A program made the position numbers and the translations under genes. A DNA stretch of 64,000 nucleotides from an uncultured Christensenella sp. (GTDB taxonomy: Bacteria; Bacillota; Clostridia; Christensenellales; Borkfalkiaceae), in assembly GCA_910578565.1 (NCBI GenBank), contig CAJTQF010000006.1, positions 18,240 through 82,239 on the forward strand. Reading direction: 5' to 3'. The notes under the pieces were generated by a model that was given only the letters and a program-made list of their open reading frames with translations, was not told the origin of the DNA and did not search any database. Positions 6,259 to 13,981 of the stretch are shown piece by piece (within the stretch, counting starts at the first letter, position 1; every line of letters begins with the position of its first letter).

Positions 6259-8508
6259 ATGACAAAAATAATGGCAAAAATCATAAGTGAGACAAAAACT
6301 GAAAATATATTTCGTGATTATTATGGAACGAAGACTTTTATAGAAAAATCGGCAATTCCAGTTGAATATGGGTTTAAAAGTAAGAAAGGTACAGACTATA
6401 AAGGATATCCGGATTTTTTCTTGGATCGTGGATTATACGCAATAATCGTTGAGGCTAAGGCATTATTGCAAGATAAAGCAATAGAAGAAGTGAAATATTA
6501 TTTACTTAACAATAAATTAAGGGATAAGAAAGACTTGATTGGGATTGCAATATCTGGACAAACAAAAGGTTGCATAAAAATAAATTATTTTTGTTTGTTC
6601 AAAGGCTTAAAAGAAATTATTGAAATTCAGGGTAATAAGTTAATGTCGATTGAAAATATTGAAAAAACATATTTAAATGTAAGGAATGGAGACCAAATAA
6701 CTGACGCTGAATTAAACACGATACTTTTAGGATTAAATCAAATTTTTCATGATAATAATGTTCGTGATACTGAGAGAAGTTTGTTTTTTTCAGGTATAAT
6801 GATTGCTTTGAAGAATACAAATTTTAGAAGCACATATAAAGGAATTCAAGCGCCTTCTGATGAGGAACGGGCCAGTGTCGGGATTAATCTTCTAGACGCA
6901 CATTATATGAATGAAGCCATATTGAATGCTGTGGATATTGAATTAAAAGGTAAAATCAACAATTTGTCAAAAGAATTCTCATGGAAAGATAGATTTTCTT
7001 TTATTAAAACCATAGATATCCCTTTAATTAATTATATAGAAATCATTGAAACAGTAGAAAAGAAAATATATATGCCTTTTCGTAGCGATGAGAAATTAGA
7101 TATTTTGGGTAGAGCATACAAAACATTTTTAAAACGGGCAGGAAAAGTTGATAATAAAAATATTATATTAACGCCAGATCATATTAAAAATCTAATGGTG
7201 AAATTGGCTCAACTTTCAGCATATGATGTTGTTTTAGATACCTGTACTGGATCAGGCGGCTTTTTGATGCAAGCCATGGAGACAATGCTACAACAATGCA
7301 AGGGGGATGAAGAGAGAATAAAAAGTATAACAGAAAAGCAATTAATAGGATTTGAAATTGATCCGGTGTTGTTCTCTTTAGCTTGTTCAAATATGTTTCT
7401 CCATGGAGATGGAAGAACAAATATGTTATATAGGAATAGTTTATTGGATTTGTCTGTTAAGCAAGACAAGATTGTATTTGATGAAATTAAAAAATTAAAA
7501 CCGACAAAAGTAATTATCAACCCCCCTTATGAAAAAGGAAATCCTATTAAATTTACAAAACAAGCTCTTGATTTTTTAGAACCGAATGGCACATTAATTT
7601 GTATTATGCCAAACCCTACTTTATTATCTAATGTTGGAAAAATGTCAGATGAGATATTAAAAATTGCTAAACTTGATTTTGTAATAAAGATGCCAGTATC
7701 AATTTTTAAAGAGCAAGATAGAACGGTATATACTTCTATTTTTGGATTTACGAAAACACCCCATAAACAAATTGATGAAGTTGTTTTTTATGAATTAAAA
7801 GAGGACGGCTTAGTTTCCGTTCAACATAAAGGACGAGTTGATAAAAACAATAAATGGGATTTAATTGAATCAGAGATACTGGATTGCGTTTTAAATAAAA
7901 AAGAAAAAGATGGAGTATGTGAAAAAAGAAGGATTTATGTGGGCGAAAAACTGGTGTTAGCTGGAGTAAAAGAACATACATTGAGTTTGCCTAATTTAGT
8001 AAAATTTTCTGATCTATTTGACACATCAGAGTATGGTTCTTTGCAAAGTGAAGACAACAACCCTGAAGGAGACTTTGATCTTATTACAGCTGCTGAGAGT
8101 TGGAAAAAGCATGATACTTATTCTCACGATAAAGAAGCTATAATATATGCGGTTGGAGCAGAAGGCTCATTAGGAAGAGCGCATTATGTAAATGGGAAAT
8201 TTATTGCAAGTACTCTATGTTTGATTCTTACTCCCAAAAATCCAGAAAAATATCCAATAGATCTTGAATTTTATTCGCATTATTTAATGGCTATACGTGA
8301 GAAAATAGTGGTTGCTTTAAGAAATGGAACTTCAAAGTTGACAATAAAGCCAGATGAATTAAATGAATATCCTATAGAATATTTTAGCATAGATGAACAA
8401 TTGGAAAAAAAGAAAGAGATTCTTGAAAGACAGAATAAATTGCAAAATATGGAAGAGCGGATAAAACAAGCAAAAGCAGAAATTTATAAAAATATATCAA
8501 TGATGTGA
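6259..8508 (+). CDS. Compact type IIG-like restriction-modification enzyme (nuclease + N6-adenine methylase + target recognition)
   Basis: 749 residues from the ATG at 6259, chosen because AAGGAG lies 7 bases before it. The N-terminus has a PD-(D/E)XK nuclease pattern: GYPD52FF then E65-A-K67. The central N6-adenine methylase has motif I DTCTGSGGF (D327) and motif IV NPPY (N421). The C-terminal 200 residues (FDLITAAESWKKH, YAVGAEGSLGRAHYVNGKFIAST) resemble the target-recognition part of type I S subunits and end in a coiled coil. This order is that of single-chain type IIG enzymes, which methylate and cut DNA. It is AT-rich, stands alone between direct repeats and carries a G9 tract upstream. 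A methylase-only function is possible if the nuclease part is inactive. Confidence 0.85.
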   Translation: MTKIMAKIISETKTENIFRDYYGTKTFIEKSAIPVEYGFKSKKGTDYKGYPDFFLDRGLYAIIVEAKALLQDKAIEEVKYYLLNNKLRDKKDLIGIAISGQTKGCIKINYFCLFKGLKEIIEIQGNKLMSIENIEKTYLNVRNGDQITDAELNTILLGLNQIFHDNNVRDTERSLFFSGIMIALKNTNFRSTYKGIQAPSDEERASVGINLLDAHYMNEAILNAVDIELKGKINNLSKEFSWKDRFSFIKTIDIPLINYIEIIETVEKKIYMPFRSDEKLDILGRAYKTFLKRAGKVDNKNIILTPDHIKNLMVKLAQLSAYDVVLDTCTGSGGFLMQAMETMLQQCKGDEERIKSITEKQLIGFEIDPVLFSLACSNMFLHGDGRTNMLYRNSLLDLSVKQDKIVFDEIKKLKPTKVIINPPYEKGNPIKFTKQALDFLEPNGTLICIMPNPTLLSNVGKMSDEILKIAKLDFVIKMPVSIFKEQDRTVYTSIFGFTKTPHKQIDEVVFYELKEDGLVSVQHKGRVDKNNKWDLIESEILDCVLNKKEKDGVCEKRRIYVGEKLVLAGVKEHTLSLPNLVKFSDLFDTSEYGSLQSEDNNPEGDFDLITAAESWKKHDTYSHDKEAIIYAVGAEGSLGRAHYVNGKFIASTLCLILTPKNPEKYPIDLEFYSHYLMAIREKIVVALRNGTSKLTIKPDELNEYPIEYFSIDEQLEKKKEILERQNKLQNMEERIKQAKAEIYKNISMM

Positions 8509-8579
8509 GGAAAGTAAAATTGATAGTAATCAAATCTAATCGAGTCAAGCGTTATTTGCACAAAAAGCATAACTAACGC

Positions 8580-8602
8580 AAAACGCCCTTTAAGGGCGTT
8601 TT
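8580..8602. terminator. Bidirectional terminator in repeat copy 2
   Basis: Stem AAAACGCCC / GGGCGTTTT with loop TTTAA, flanked by A and T runs; it closes the type IIG gene on +. Confidence 0.8.
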
Positions 8603-8608
8603 TGTATA

Positions 8609-8655
8609 GAAAAAGACACACGTTGCGGGGCTAAAGCAAGCTCCTTTTGCGTGTG
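8609..8655 (-). terminator. tRNA-Ser terminator
   Basis: On the - strand CACACG...CGTGTG and GGAGCT...AGCCCC form a two-part hairpin followed by CTTTTTCTATA. The same structure is kept in repeat copy 1, where it has no tRNA to serve. Confidence 0.55.
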
Positions 8656-8661
8656 CCTTCG

Positions 8662-8749
8662 TGGCGCAGAGAGAGGGATTCGAACCCCCGTACAGTTGCC
8701 CGTAACACGATTTCGAGTCGTGCGCGTTCGACCACTCCGCCATCTCTGC
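8662..8749 (-). tRNA. tRNA-Ser (anticodon CGA)
   Basis: On the - strand the acceptor GCAGAGA pairs with TCTCTGC, discriminator G, encoded CCA. The anticodon stem CACGA/TCGTG encloses CTCGAAA, giving anticodon CGA (decodes UCG). The 88-base length with a long variable arm fits serine. The 3' end abuts direct repeat copy 2, marking this as the accessory-region boundary. Confidence 0.95.
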
Positions 8750-8778
8750 AACAGTTTGATAAATTGTTTAACAGAGAT

Positions 8779-8807
8779 ATAATATAAAATTCAACGAAAA
8801 AAAGCAA
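8779..8807 (-). promoter_or_regulatory. Promoter for tRNA-Ser
   Basis: On the - strand TTGCTT (8807-8802), 17-bp spacer, TATTAT (8784-8779), about 29 bases before the tRNA. Confidence 0.6.
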
Positions 8808-8850
8808 GTGTTTTTTGCCGTGATAAGTTAGTTGATTTAAAATTTTTTTA

Positions 8851-8879
8851 TTGACATTTAAACCGCCATAAATTATACT
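8851..8879 (+). promoter_or_regulatory. Promoter for amidohydrolase-gdhA
   Basis: Consensus TTGACA (8851-8856), 17-bp spacer, TATACT (8874-8879); the amidohydrolase ATG follows at 8900. Confidence 0.85.
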
Positions 8880-8899
8880 AACAAGCGGGGGTTACGCAA

Positions 8900-9811
8900 A
8901 TGAAAATTATTGACGCGCACGCGCATGTGGCGCAGTTTATTTCAGGTTTTACTTCGCGCGGTGAATTGCGTCCTGTCGGGGAAGGTAAAGCCCAATATTC
9001 GACCGGTGAAATTTTTCAGATGTTTCCGCCTGAATTGGGCGATTTGGGTGTATCGCCAGAAGCGTTAATAGAGGTAATGGATAAAAACGGCGTTGATAGA
9101 GCTGTTCTGTTACAGGGCAATTGGCTTGGGTTTCATAACGAATATACTTATGCGGCAATACAAAAATACCCCGAACGCTTTACGGGTGCGGCAACATATG
9201 ACCCTTTTTGTGTTAAAGATGAAGAAATATGCAGACATCTTTTTGACGAACTGAATTTTAAGGCGGTAAAATTTGAGCTATCAACAGGTTCAGGGCTTAT
9301 GGCTAACCGTGAATTTTATCTTGACGGTAAAGTTATGAATGATTGCTTTGCGCACGCGAGTAAAAAGGGCTTGACCGTTGTGCTTGATATTGGAAGACCG
9401 CGCAATTCCTGCTGGCAGGTAGAAGCGCTTGGAAATGCAGTGAAAAAATTTCCCGATGTAACTTTTGTTGTTTGTCATTTGCTTTCGCCACAGCAAGGCG
9501 ACGGCGAATTACTGAAAACGGCGCTTGCAAAGCTGTTGTATGATAATATCTATTTTGATATAGCTGCGCTTGCGGCAAACCAGAAGCCTGAAACTTATCC
9601 GTATCCTACGGCATTGGAACATTTAAAAACCGCTAAGTCGATTGTGGGATTTGACAGACTTATGTTTGGAACTGATATGCCGAGTACGCTCGCAAGAGAC
9701 AGTTATGCGCATTTAACCGATTATATTATAAATTCGGACGTTTTCACAAAAAAGGAATTGGAATACGTATTTTACAAAACTGCCGATAAAGTGTACTTTA
9801 ATAATAACTGA
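8900..9811 (+). CDS. Metal-dependent hydrolase, amidohydrolase-2 type
   Basis: 303 residues, TIM-barrel metal hydrolase. The N-terminal MKIIDAHAHV gives the HxH metal ligands; later FVVCHLL supplies a conserved His and MFGTDMP the conserved Asp near the C-terminus. This set fits the Amidohydro_2 group (aminocarboxymuconate decarboxylase or uronate-isomerase-like enzymes acting on C-N, C-O or C-C bonds); the substrate cannot be told. It lies 33 bases before gdhA under a shared strong promoter, so a link to amino acid or nitrogen metabolism is possible but unproven. No signal peptide; cytoplasmic. Confidence 0.85.
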   Translation: MKIIDAHAHVAQFISGFTSRGELRPVGEGKAQYSTGEIFQMFPPELGDLGVSPEALIEVMDKNGVDRAVLLQGNWLGFHNEYTYAAIQKYPERFTGAATYDPFCVKDEEICRHLFDELNFKAVKFELSTGSGLMANREFYLDGKVMNDCFAHASKKGLTVVLDIGRPRNSCWQVEALGNAVKKFPDVTFVVCHLLSPQQGDGELLKTALAKLLYDNIYFDIAALAANQKPETYPYPTALEHLKTAKSIVGFDRLMFGTDMPSTLARDSYAHLTDYIINSDVFTKKELEYVFYKTADKVYFNNN

Positions 9812-9844
9812 GAATTCTGCTTAATGGCAGAAAAGGAGAAATAT

Positions 9845-11179
9845 ATGAATTATGTATCTCAGGTGCTTGAAAATTTAAAAAATAATAATCCGAACGAACC
9901 GGAATTTCATCAGGCGGCAACTGAAATTTTGATGACTCTTGCGCCCGTAATGGAAAAACATCCCGAGTATGAGCAAGCAGCTTTATTGGAGAGATTTGTA
10001 GAACCTGAAAGAGTTGTTATGTTCCGCGTTCCCTGGGTGGACGACAGCGGTAAAGTCCGCGTTAATAAGGGCTATCGCGTACAATTTAACAGCGCAATAG
10101 GTCCTTATAAAGGCGGGCTGCGTTTTCATCCTTCGGTGAATCTTTCAATAATAAAATTTTTGGGATTGGAACAGATATTGAAAAATAGCCTGACAGGGTT
10201 GCCTATCGGCGGCGGTAAGGGCGGTTCGGACTTTAATCCCAAAGGTAAATCCGATAGGGAAATTATGAATTTCTGTCAAAGTTTTATGACGGAACTTTAT
10301 CGCCATATCGGAGCAGATACAGACGTTCCGGCGGGCGACATAGGCGTTGGCGGTAGAGAGATAGGATATTTATTCGGACAATATAAGAGATTGCGTAACG
10401 AACATGTCGGAGTTTTGACTGGCAGAGGGCTTTCGTACGGCGGCAGTCTTGTCAGAACGGAAGCTACAGGTTACGGATTGGTATATATCACCGAAGAAGC
10501 GTTGAAAGCGCGCGGTGACAGTTTTAAAGGCAAAACTGTGATTATATCGGGTGCCGGTAACGTCGCAATTTATGCTTGTGAAAAGGCGCAGAGTCTGGGT
10601 GCAAAAGTTGTTGCTATGTACGATTCCGACGGTTATATTTATGAACCCGACGGCATAAAATTGGAAGTCGTAAAAAATATTAAAGAAGTCAAGCGCGGAA
10701 GAATAAAAGATTATGTAAATGAAGTAAAGACGGCGAAATATTTTGAAGGTTGTCGCGGCATCTGGACTATTCCCTGTGATATTGCGTTGCCTTGTGCGAC
10801 ACAAAATGAAATTGACGCAGCAAGCGCGGAAAAACTTGTTAAAAACGGCGTTAAGTATGTAGCGGAAGGAGCAAATATGCCTTCAACGCTTGAAGCTATT
10901 GAAATTTTCCAAAAGAGCGGAGTTGTGTTTCTACCCGCAAAAGCTGCAAATGCCGGCGGCGTGGCGACGTCTGCGCTTGAAATGGCACAGTCGTCCGGCA
11001 GAATGTTCTGGACGTTTGAAGAAGTTGATGCAAAACTTAAAAATATTATGATAAATATTTATCGCAATATGGAAAGTGCGGCAAAAGAATACGGATATGA
11101 AGGTAATTATGTGATGGGTGCAAATATTGCAGGATTCATAAAGGTTGCAAACGCTATGATGGCGCACGGAGTGGTTTAA
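9845..11179 (+). CDS. gdhA: Glutamate dehydrogenase
   Basis: 444 residues, hexameric bacterial type; it interconverts 2-oxoglutarate plus ammonia and glutamate. The start at 9845 is preferred over an in-frame ATG at 9824 because AAAAGGAG lies 6 bases before it and MNYVSQVLENLKNNNP matches the family N-terminus. Substrate-domain motifs: YKGGLRFHPSVNLSIIKFLGLEQ, LPIGGGKGGSDFNPKGKS and DVPAGDIGVGGREIGYLFGQYKR. The Rossmann domain has ISGAGNVAIYACEKA and the late motif VAEGANMPST. Coenzyme preference is not assigned. A perfect terminator follows. It is the second gene after the amidohydrolase. Confidence 0.97.
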   Translation: MNYVSQVLENLKNNNPNEPEFHQAATEILMTLAPVMEKHPEYEQAALLERFVEPERVVMFRVPWVDDSGKVRVNKGYRVQFNSAIGPYKGGLRFHPSVNLSIIKFLGLEQILKNSLTGLPIGGGKGGSDFNPKGKSDREIMNFCQSFMTELYRHIGADTDVPAGDIGVGGREIGYLFGQYKRLRNEHVGVLTGRGLSYGGSLVRTEATGYGLVYITEEALKARGDSFKGKTVIISGAGNVAIYACEKAQSLGAKVVAMYDSDGYIYEPDGIKLEVVKNIKEVKRGRIKDYVNEVKTAKYFEGCRGIWTIPCDIALPCATQNEIDAASAEKLVKNGVKYVAEGANMPSTLEAIEIFQKSGVVFLPAKAANAGGVATSALEMAQSSGRMFWTFEEVDAKLKNIMINIYRNMESAAKEYGYEGNYVMGANIAGFIKVANAMMAHGVV

Positions 11180-11199
11180 TTTAATAATTACTATTAGTA

Positions 11200-11236
11200 C
11201 AGCCGCCGCAGTTTCTACTGCGGCGGCTGAATTTTT
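11200..11236 (+). terminator. gdhA terminator
   Basis: Perfect 12-bp stem CAGCCGCCGCAG / CTGCGGCGGCTG, loop TTTCTA, then AATTTTTT. Confidence 0.95.
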
Positions 11237-11821
11237 TCAAATCTTTAATAATCTTAATTTTTTTGATTGTCTTACAATACCGAATATGCATAACCCCAAT
11301 ACAACAGATGAAATTGAAATTATCATAATATAGATGCCAAAAGTTGTAGGTTTTAATAATGATTCTTTATAGACGGATAAACAGCACAAACCATTATCGG
11401 CAACCAACATTTTCATTGTCGTACCATCAGACACTATTTGTTTAATATACTGCTCCCGTGCACGCAGTTCATCTCTACTTCTGCATATAACAGTATCCAA
11501 ATATTCATCTGTAAACGTGTTGCCATTGTCGTCAACATATTCATACACTATGTGAAAACGCCCTTTATATATTCTCGCGGGGTCGCCACGTGAGCCTACT
11601 AGTCCATAATCATCATAGTAACCTTTTATATATGCATCAACTTCAACGCCGTTTTCGTATAAATACTTCGTTTCTTGTCGGTATTCTAATGCTTGCGGAA
11701 CACCATATATTGAAACAATAATCAAGAAACTTGCGATAACAGCAAACACACAAGAGACAATCAAAACCACTTTTATTTTCAACTTTATTCTGTTTTGCTG
11801 TTTTAATATATTACTCCACAA
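11237..11821 (-). CDS. DUF3592-like membrane protein
   Basis: 194 residues if the TTG at 11821 is used; there is no in-frame ATG upstream before a stop. An N-terminal membrane segment (VVLIVSCVFAVIASFLIIVSIYG) is followed by a beta-rich domain (VDAYIKGYYDDYG, GRFHIVYEYVDDNGNTFTDEYLD) and a C-terminal membrane segment (FGIYIMIISISSVVLGLCIFGIV) with a basic tail. This layout and the domain phrasing resemble DUF3592. The function is unknown. The start overlaps a small - strand frame (11803-11967), so translational coupling or a broken N-terminus should be considered. The broken gene at 5448 has a similar architecture. Confidence 0.65.
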   Translation of the reverse strand: MWSNILKQQNRIKLKIKVVLIVSCVFAVIASFLIIVSIYGVPQALEYRQETKYLYENGVEVDAYIKGYYDDYGLVGSRGDPARIYKGRFHIVYEYVDDNGNTFTDEYLDTVICRSRDELRAREQYIKQIVSDGTTMKMLVADNGLCCLSVYKESLLKPTTFGIYIMIISISSVVLGLCIFGIVRQSKKLRLLKI

Positions 11822-11967
11822 TTTTGTTTTGCTAAATGCAAAATTTGTTCATAAGGATTTGTGATATCAATACTTGTTTGATCGTCTATTAACGATCTTA
11901 ATAGTATTGAGTTATCGCTTAAAATTTTATCATTTTTTTTACTTAATTGTAAAGTATATAGGTTCAT
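11803..11967 (-). CDS. Possible small ORF upstream of the DUF3592-like gene
   Basis: A 54-codon ATG frame on the - strand, ending CGVIY-stop, overlaps the TTG start of the DUF3592-like gene by 19 bases. The protein is hydrophilic with reasonable composition (ILLRSLIDDQTSIDITNPYE). There is no clear ribosome site. A second - strand frame (MQIENVAKNEPIYFTIK) ends at a run of eight A just upstream and could be joined to this one by a frameshift, so it may be part of a decayed longer gene. It is not similar to anything I recognise. Confidence 0.3.
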   Translation of the reverse strand: MNLYTLQLSKKNDKILSDNSILLRSLIDDQTSIDITNPYEQILHLAKQNCGVIY

Positions 11968-12017
11968 TTTTAGCCACGTTTTCTATTTGCATTGAACGGA
12001 GAATATTGGCATTTTTC

Positions 12018-12046
12018 TTGACTTATATAAATTAATATGCTATATT
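12018..12046 (+). promoter_or_regulatory. Promoter of the tetR-type gene
   Basis: TTGACT (12018-12023), 17-bp spacer, TATATT (12041-12046). The -10 box overlaps the operator dyad. Confidence 0.8.
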
Positions 12047-12075
12047 TTCATTGAGTAGTTACTCAACGAAAATAT
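12042..12075. promoter_or_regulatory. 34-bp operator dyad, likely TetR autoregulatory site
   Basis: Arms ATATTTTCATTGAGTA (12042-12057) and TACTCAACGAAAATAT (12060-12075) are inverted repeats with one mismatch in 16 and a 2-bp centre; the inner 7 bp (TTGAGTA/TACTCAA) are perfect. It covers the -10 box and the start site, the normal position for a repressor site. Confidence 0.75.
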
Positions 12076-12099
12076 ATTTTATTTAATACAGGGTATTAT

Positions 12100-12672
12100 A
12101 TGAACAGATCGGAACAAAAAGAAAAAAGGCGGCAAGATATACTTAACGCCGGTTTGGACTTATTTATACGTAAAGGATATTCGGCTACAAGAACGTCTGA
12201 TATTGCAAACGCTGTGGGTATGAGCGAAGGATTGCTTTTTCATTACTTTGAAACCAAAGAAAAGTTATATTTGGCATTGTTACAAATTGCCGTCCACGGT
12301 AAAGATAATGTTTTTAAAATGAAAGATATAAAACCGTTAGCTTTTTTTGAAAATGCCGCAAAAACAATATTAGATTACATTTTAATTAATCCGTTTGCTG
12401 CAAAATTATTTGTCCTAATGAACAGGGCTCAATATGATGGAATACTTTCCGAGAATACACGAAATTATTCGATGAGACAGAAGGATATAGATATTGCGGT
12501 AAAAATTGTATTACAAGGGCAAAAGGAAGGGAGTATACGCGACGGAGATCCGCTTGCTTTGGCAACAGCGTTTTTTATGTCAATTCAGGGAATAGCTGAA
12601 AACATAGAAAGAAATCCCGAAATGCCTGTGCCGAAGCCGGAATGGCTTGTTGATATTGTAAGGAGAAAATAA
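12100..12672 (+). CDS. TetR/AcrR-family transcriptional regulator
   Basis: 190 residues. The N-terminal helix-turn-helix (residues about 8-55: RRQDILNAGLDLFIRKGYSA, TSDIANAVGMSEGLLFHYF, TKEKLYLALL) is classic TetR. The C-terminal ligand domain is variable, so the inducer is unknown. It overlaps the start codon of the following CPBP gene (TAATG), so it probably controls that gene together with itself through the dyad at 12042-12075. The ribosome site is weak (CAGGG). Confidence 0.92.
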   Translation: MNRSEQKEKRRQDILNAGLDLFIRKGYSATRTSDIANAVGMSEGLLFHYFETKEKLYLALLQIAVHGKDNVFKMKDIKPLAFFENAAKTILDYILINPFAAKLFVLMNRAQYDGILSENTRNYSMRQKDIDIAVKIVLQGQKEGSIRDGDPLALATAFFMSIQGIAENIERNPEMPVPKPEWLVDIVRRK

Positions 12673-13383
12673 TGGGGAATAAAAAATTTTTCCGTACTTA
12701 TTGCCGGTCAGGTGCGTATTATTTTTAATTGCGTTTTTATTAATATCGTTAATTTCAAAACAACCGTATACGGCAATCAGTAAATGGTGGACTTTGATTG
12801 CTGTATTGGGCAATATTTTTACAATTGCAATTTTGTATTTGTTTTGCAGCAGAAAATGTATTACTTATAAAAAATTAATCAATTATGAAAAGAGTAAAAC
12901 AAAAATCGGCGCGGCAATTTTGATTGTTTTTTAATTATAGCGGTCGGAATGTGCGGGTTGTATCTTGCCGGTTTGATTTGTTACGGCGCTTTTCCGTATC
13001 TCGACAAAACAATGGTGGAACCGGTTCCGCTGTGGCTTGCGATATTTGCATTGTTGTTTTTGCCGCTGACTACAACGATTGCGGAAGACGGGCTGTATTT
13101 GGGATACGGTATAAATATCGCTACAGGCAATAAATGGGTAAATGTTTCACTGTCTGCATTTTTTTATGCGTTTCAACACAGTTTCATTCCTTTTTTACCT
13201 GACGGCATATTTATTCTGTATAGATTTTTATCCTTTTTGCCGCTTACAGTTCTGATTTGTTTCTGGTATCAAAAGAGCAGAAATCCGTTGCCGTTTATCA
13301 TAGGTCATTTTATTTTGAATATTGCTACGGCAGTGCAAATATTGATTATGACTGTCTGCCCAAACCTTTACAATGCATTATAA
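12672..13383 (+). pseudogene. CPBP-family intramembrane protease gene, two frameshifts
   Basis: The gene starts at the ATG overlapping the tetR stop. The frame (MGNKKF) is lost in the A6T5 run at about 12681-12691, continues as a hydrophobic frame (LLPVRCVLFLIAFLLISLIS) and shifts again in the T6 run at 12927-12932, after which AVGMCGLYLAGLICYG runs to the stop at 13383. Adding one base at each run restores a membrane protein. Later CPBP motifs are present (FFYAFQH, IIGHFILN), but the EExxxR motif is degenerate (AEDGLYLGYG), which argues for real decay. CPBP proteins are membrane proteases linked to bacteriocin immunity or protein processing. Confidence 0.75.
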
Positions 13384-13408
13384 AACAAGAATATTTAAAA
13401 TATGAAAT

Positions 13409-13447
13409 AATCCGAACTTTATTGCTCGGCGGCTAAAAGTTCGGATT
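13409..13447 (-). terminator. Hairpin downstream of tRNA-Arg
   Basis: Perfect 12-bp stem AATCCGAACTTT / AAAGTTCGGATT with a 15-base loop. On - it is followed by an AT-rich stretch with short T runs, so it probably ends the tRNA-Arg transcript. Confidence 0.5.
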
Positions 13448-13454
13448 AATAAAA

Positions 13455-13529
13455 TGGTACTCCCGCTGGGAATCGAACCCGGAACGACCCCTTAGGAGGG
13501 GGCTGTTATATCCATTTAACTACGGAAGC
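13455..13529 (-). tRNA. tRNA-Arg (anticodon CCT)
   Basis: On the - strand the acceptor GCTTCCG pairs with CGGGAGT (two G-T wobbles), discriminator A, encoded CCA. The anticodon stem GCCCC/GGGGT encloses CTCCTAA, giving anticodon CCT (decodes AGG). The T-arm CCGGGTTCGATTCCCAG is canonical. It lies downstream of rpsT on the same strand, separated by a terminator. Confidence 0.93.
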
Positions 13530-13537
13530 ATTATTAG

Positions 13538-13566
13538 AAAAGCGAGCGTAACAAACGCTCGCTTTT
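13538..13566 (-). terminator. rpsT terminator
   Basis: Stem AAAAGCGAGCG / CGCTCGCTTTT with a 7-base loop; on - the stem ends in TTTT followed by CTAAT. Confidence 0.85.
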
Positions 13567-13580
13567 AATTGTTACAAAAT

Positions 13581-13844
13581 TTACGCCATAGCGTTAAGTT
13601 TTTTTGCAAGTCCCGATTTTTTGTTAGCGGCGGTGTTCTTTTTTAAAACGCCCTTTGATACCGCACCGTCGATTATAGAACAGGTGTGGGGGAACTTTTC
13701 GGTAGCGGCAACCTTATCGCCCGCAGTTACAAGAGCAAGAAATTTTTTAACTTCGGTCTTTACTTCCGATTTTATTGCCTTATTTCTTTCCGTTTTCTTC
13801 TCGATAACAAGAACACGCTTTTTAGCTGACTTTATATTAGGCAT
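13581..13844 (-). CDS. rpsT: 30S ribosomal protein S20
   Basis: 87 residues, lysine-rich, typical length. The N-terminal MPNIKSAKKRVLVIEKKTERNKAIKS and C-terminal DGAVSKGVLKKNTAANKKSGLAKKLNA are diagnostic of S20, which binds 16S rRNA helices in the small subunit. The start is supported by AAGGAGAT 7 bases upstream. It is on the opposite strand to the murI-mraZ block and closed by its own terminator. Confidence 0.97.
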   Translation of the reverse strand: MPNIKSAKKRVLVIEKKTERNKAIKSEVKTEVKKFLALVTAGDKVAATEKFPHTCSIIDGAVSKGVLKKNTAANKKSGLAKKLNAMA

Positions 13845-13981
13845 TTACTATCTCCTTGGAAACATAATACTTAAATTACTGTGTAATTTTATCATAAAAA
13901 ATATGGATTGTAAACTGTTTTTAGCTGTTTTTTATAAGAATTTTAATATATTTGTTATTTAAGTAATATTAATAATACAGT

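Larger units (their letters stand above)
8523..8663. repeat. Direct repeat copy 2, abutting tRNA-Ser
   Basis: Matches 5963-6108. It ends within the encoded CCA of tRNA-Ser, so it comprises the tRNA's downstream terminator region. The two copies bracket 2.4 kb carrying the type IIG gene. Confidence 0.9.

Noticed and set aside
8523..8749. Integrase attachment site at tRNA-Ser
   Set aside because: The repeat stops at the tRNA 3' end and does not include tRNA sequence, and no integrase gene is in the window.
10370..10804. 144-codon frame opposite gdhA
   Set aside because: Shadow of a strongly coding frame; no ribosome site or recognisable motifs.
12924..13133. Additional + frame inside the CPBP gene
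   Set aside because: Third-frame shadow; Arg/Cys-rich translation unlike a membrane protease.
13621..13962. 113-codon + frame opposite rpsT
   Set aside because: Antisense of the S20 gene, which is certain.
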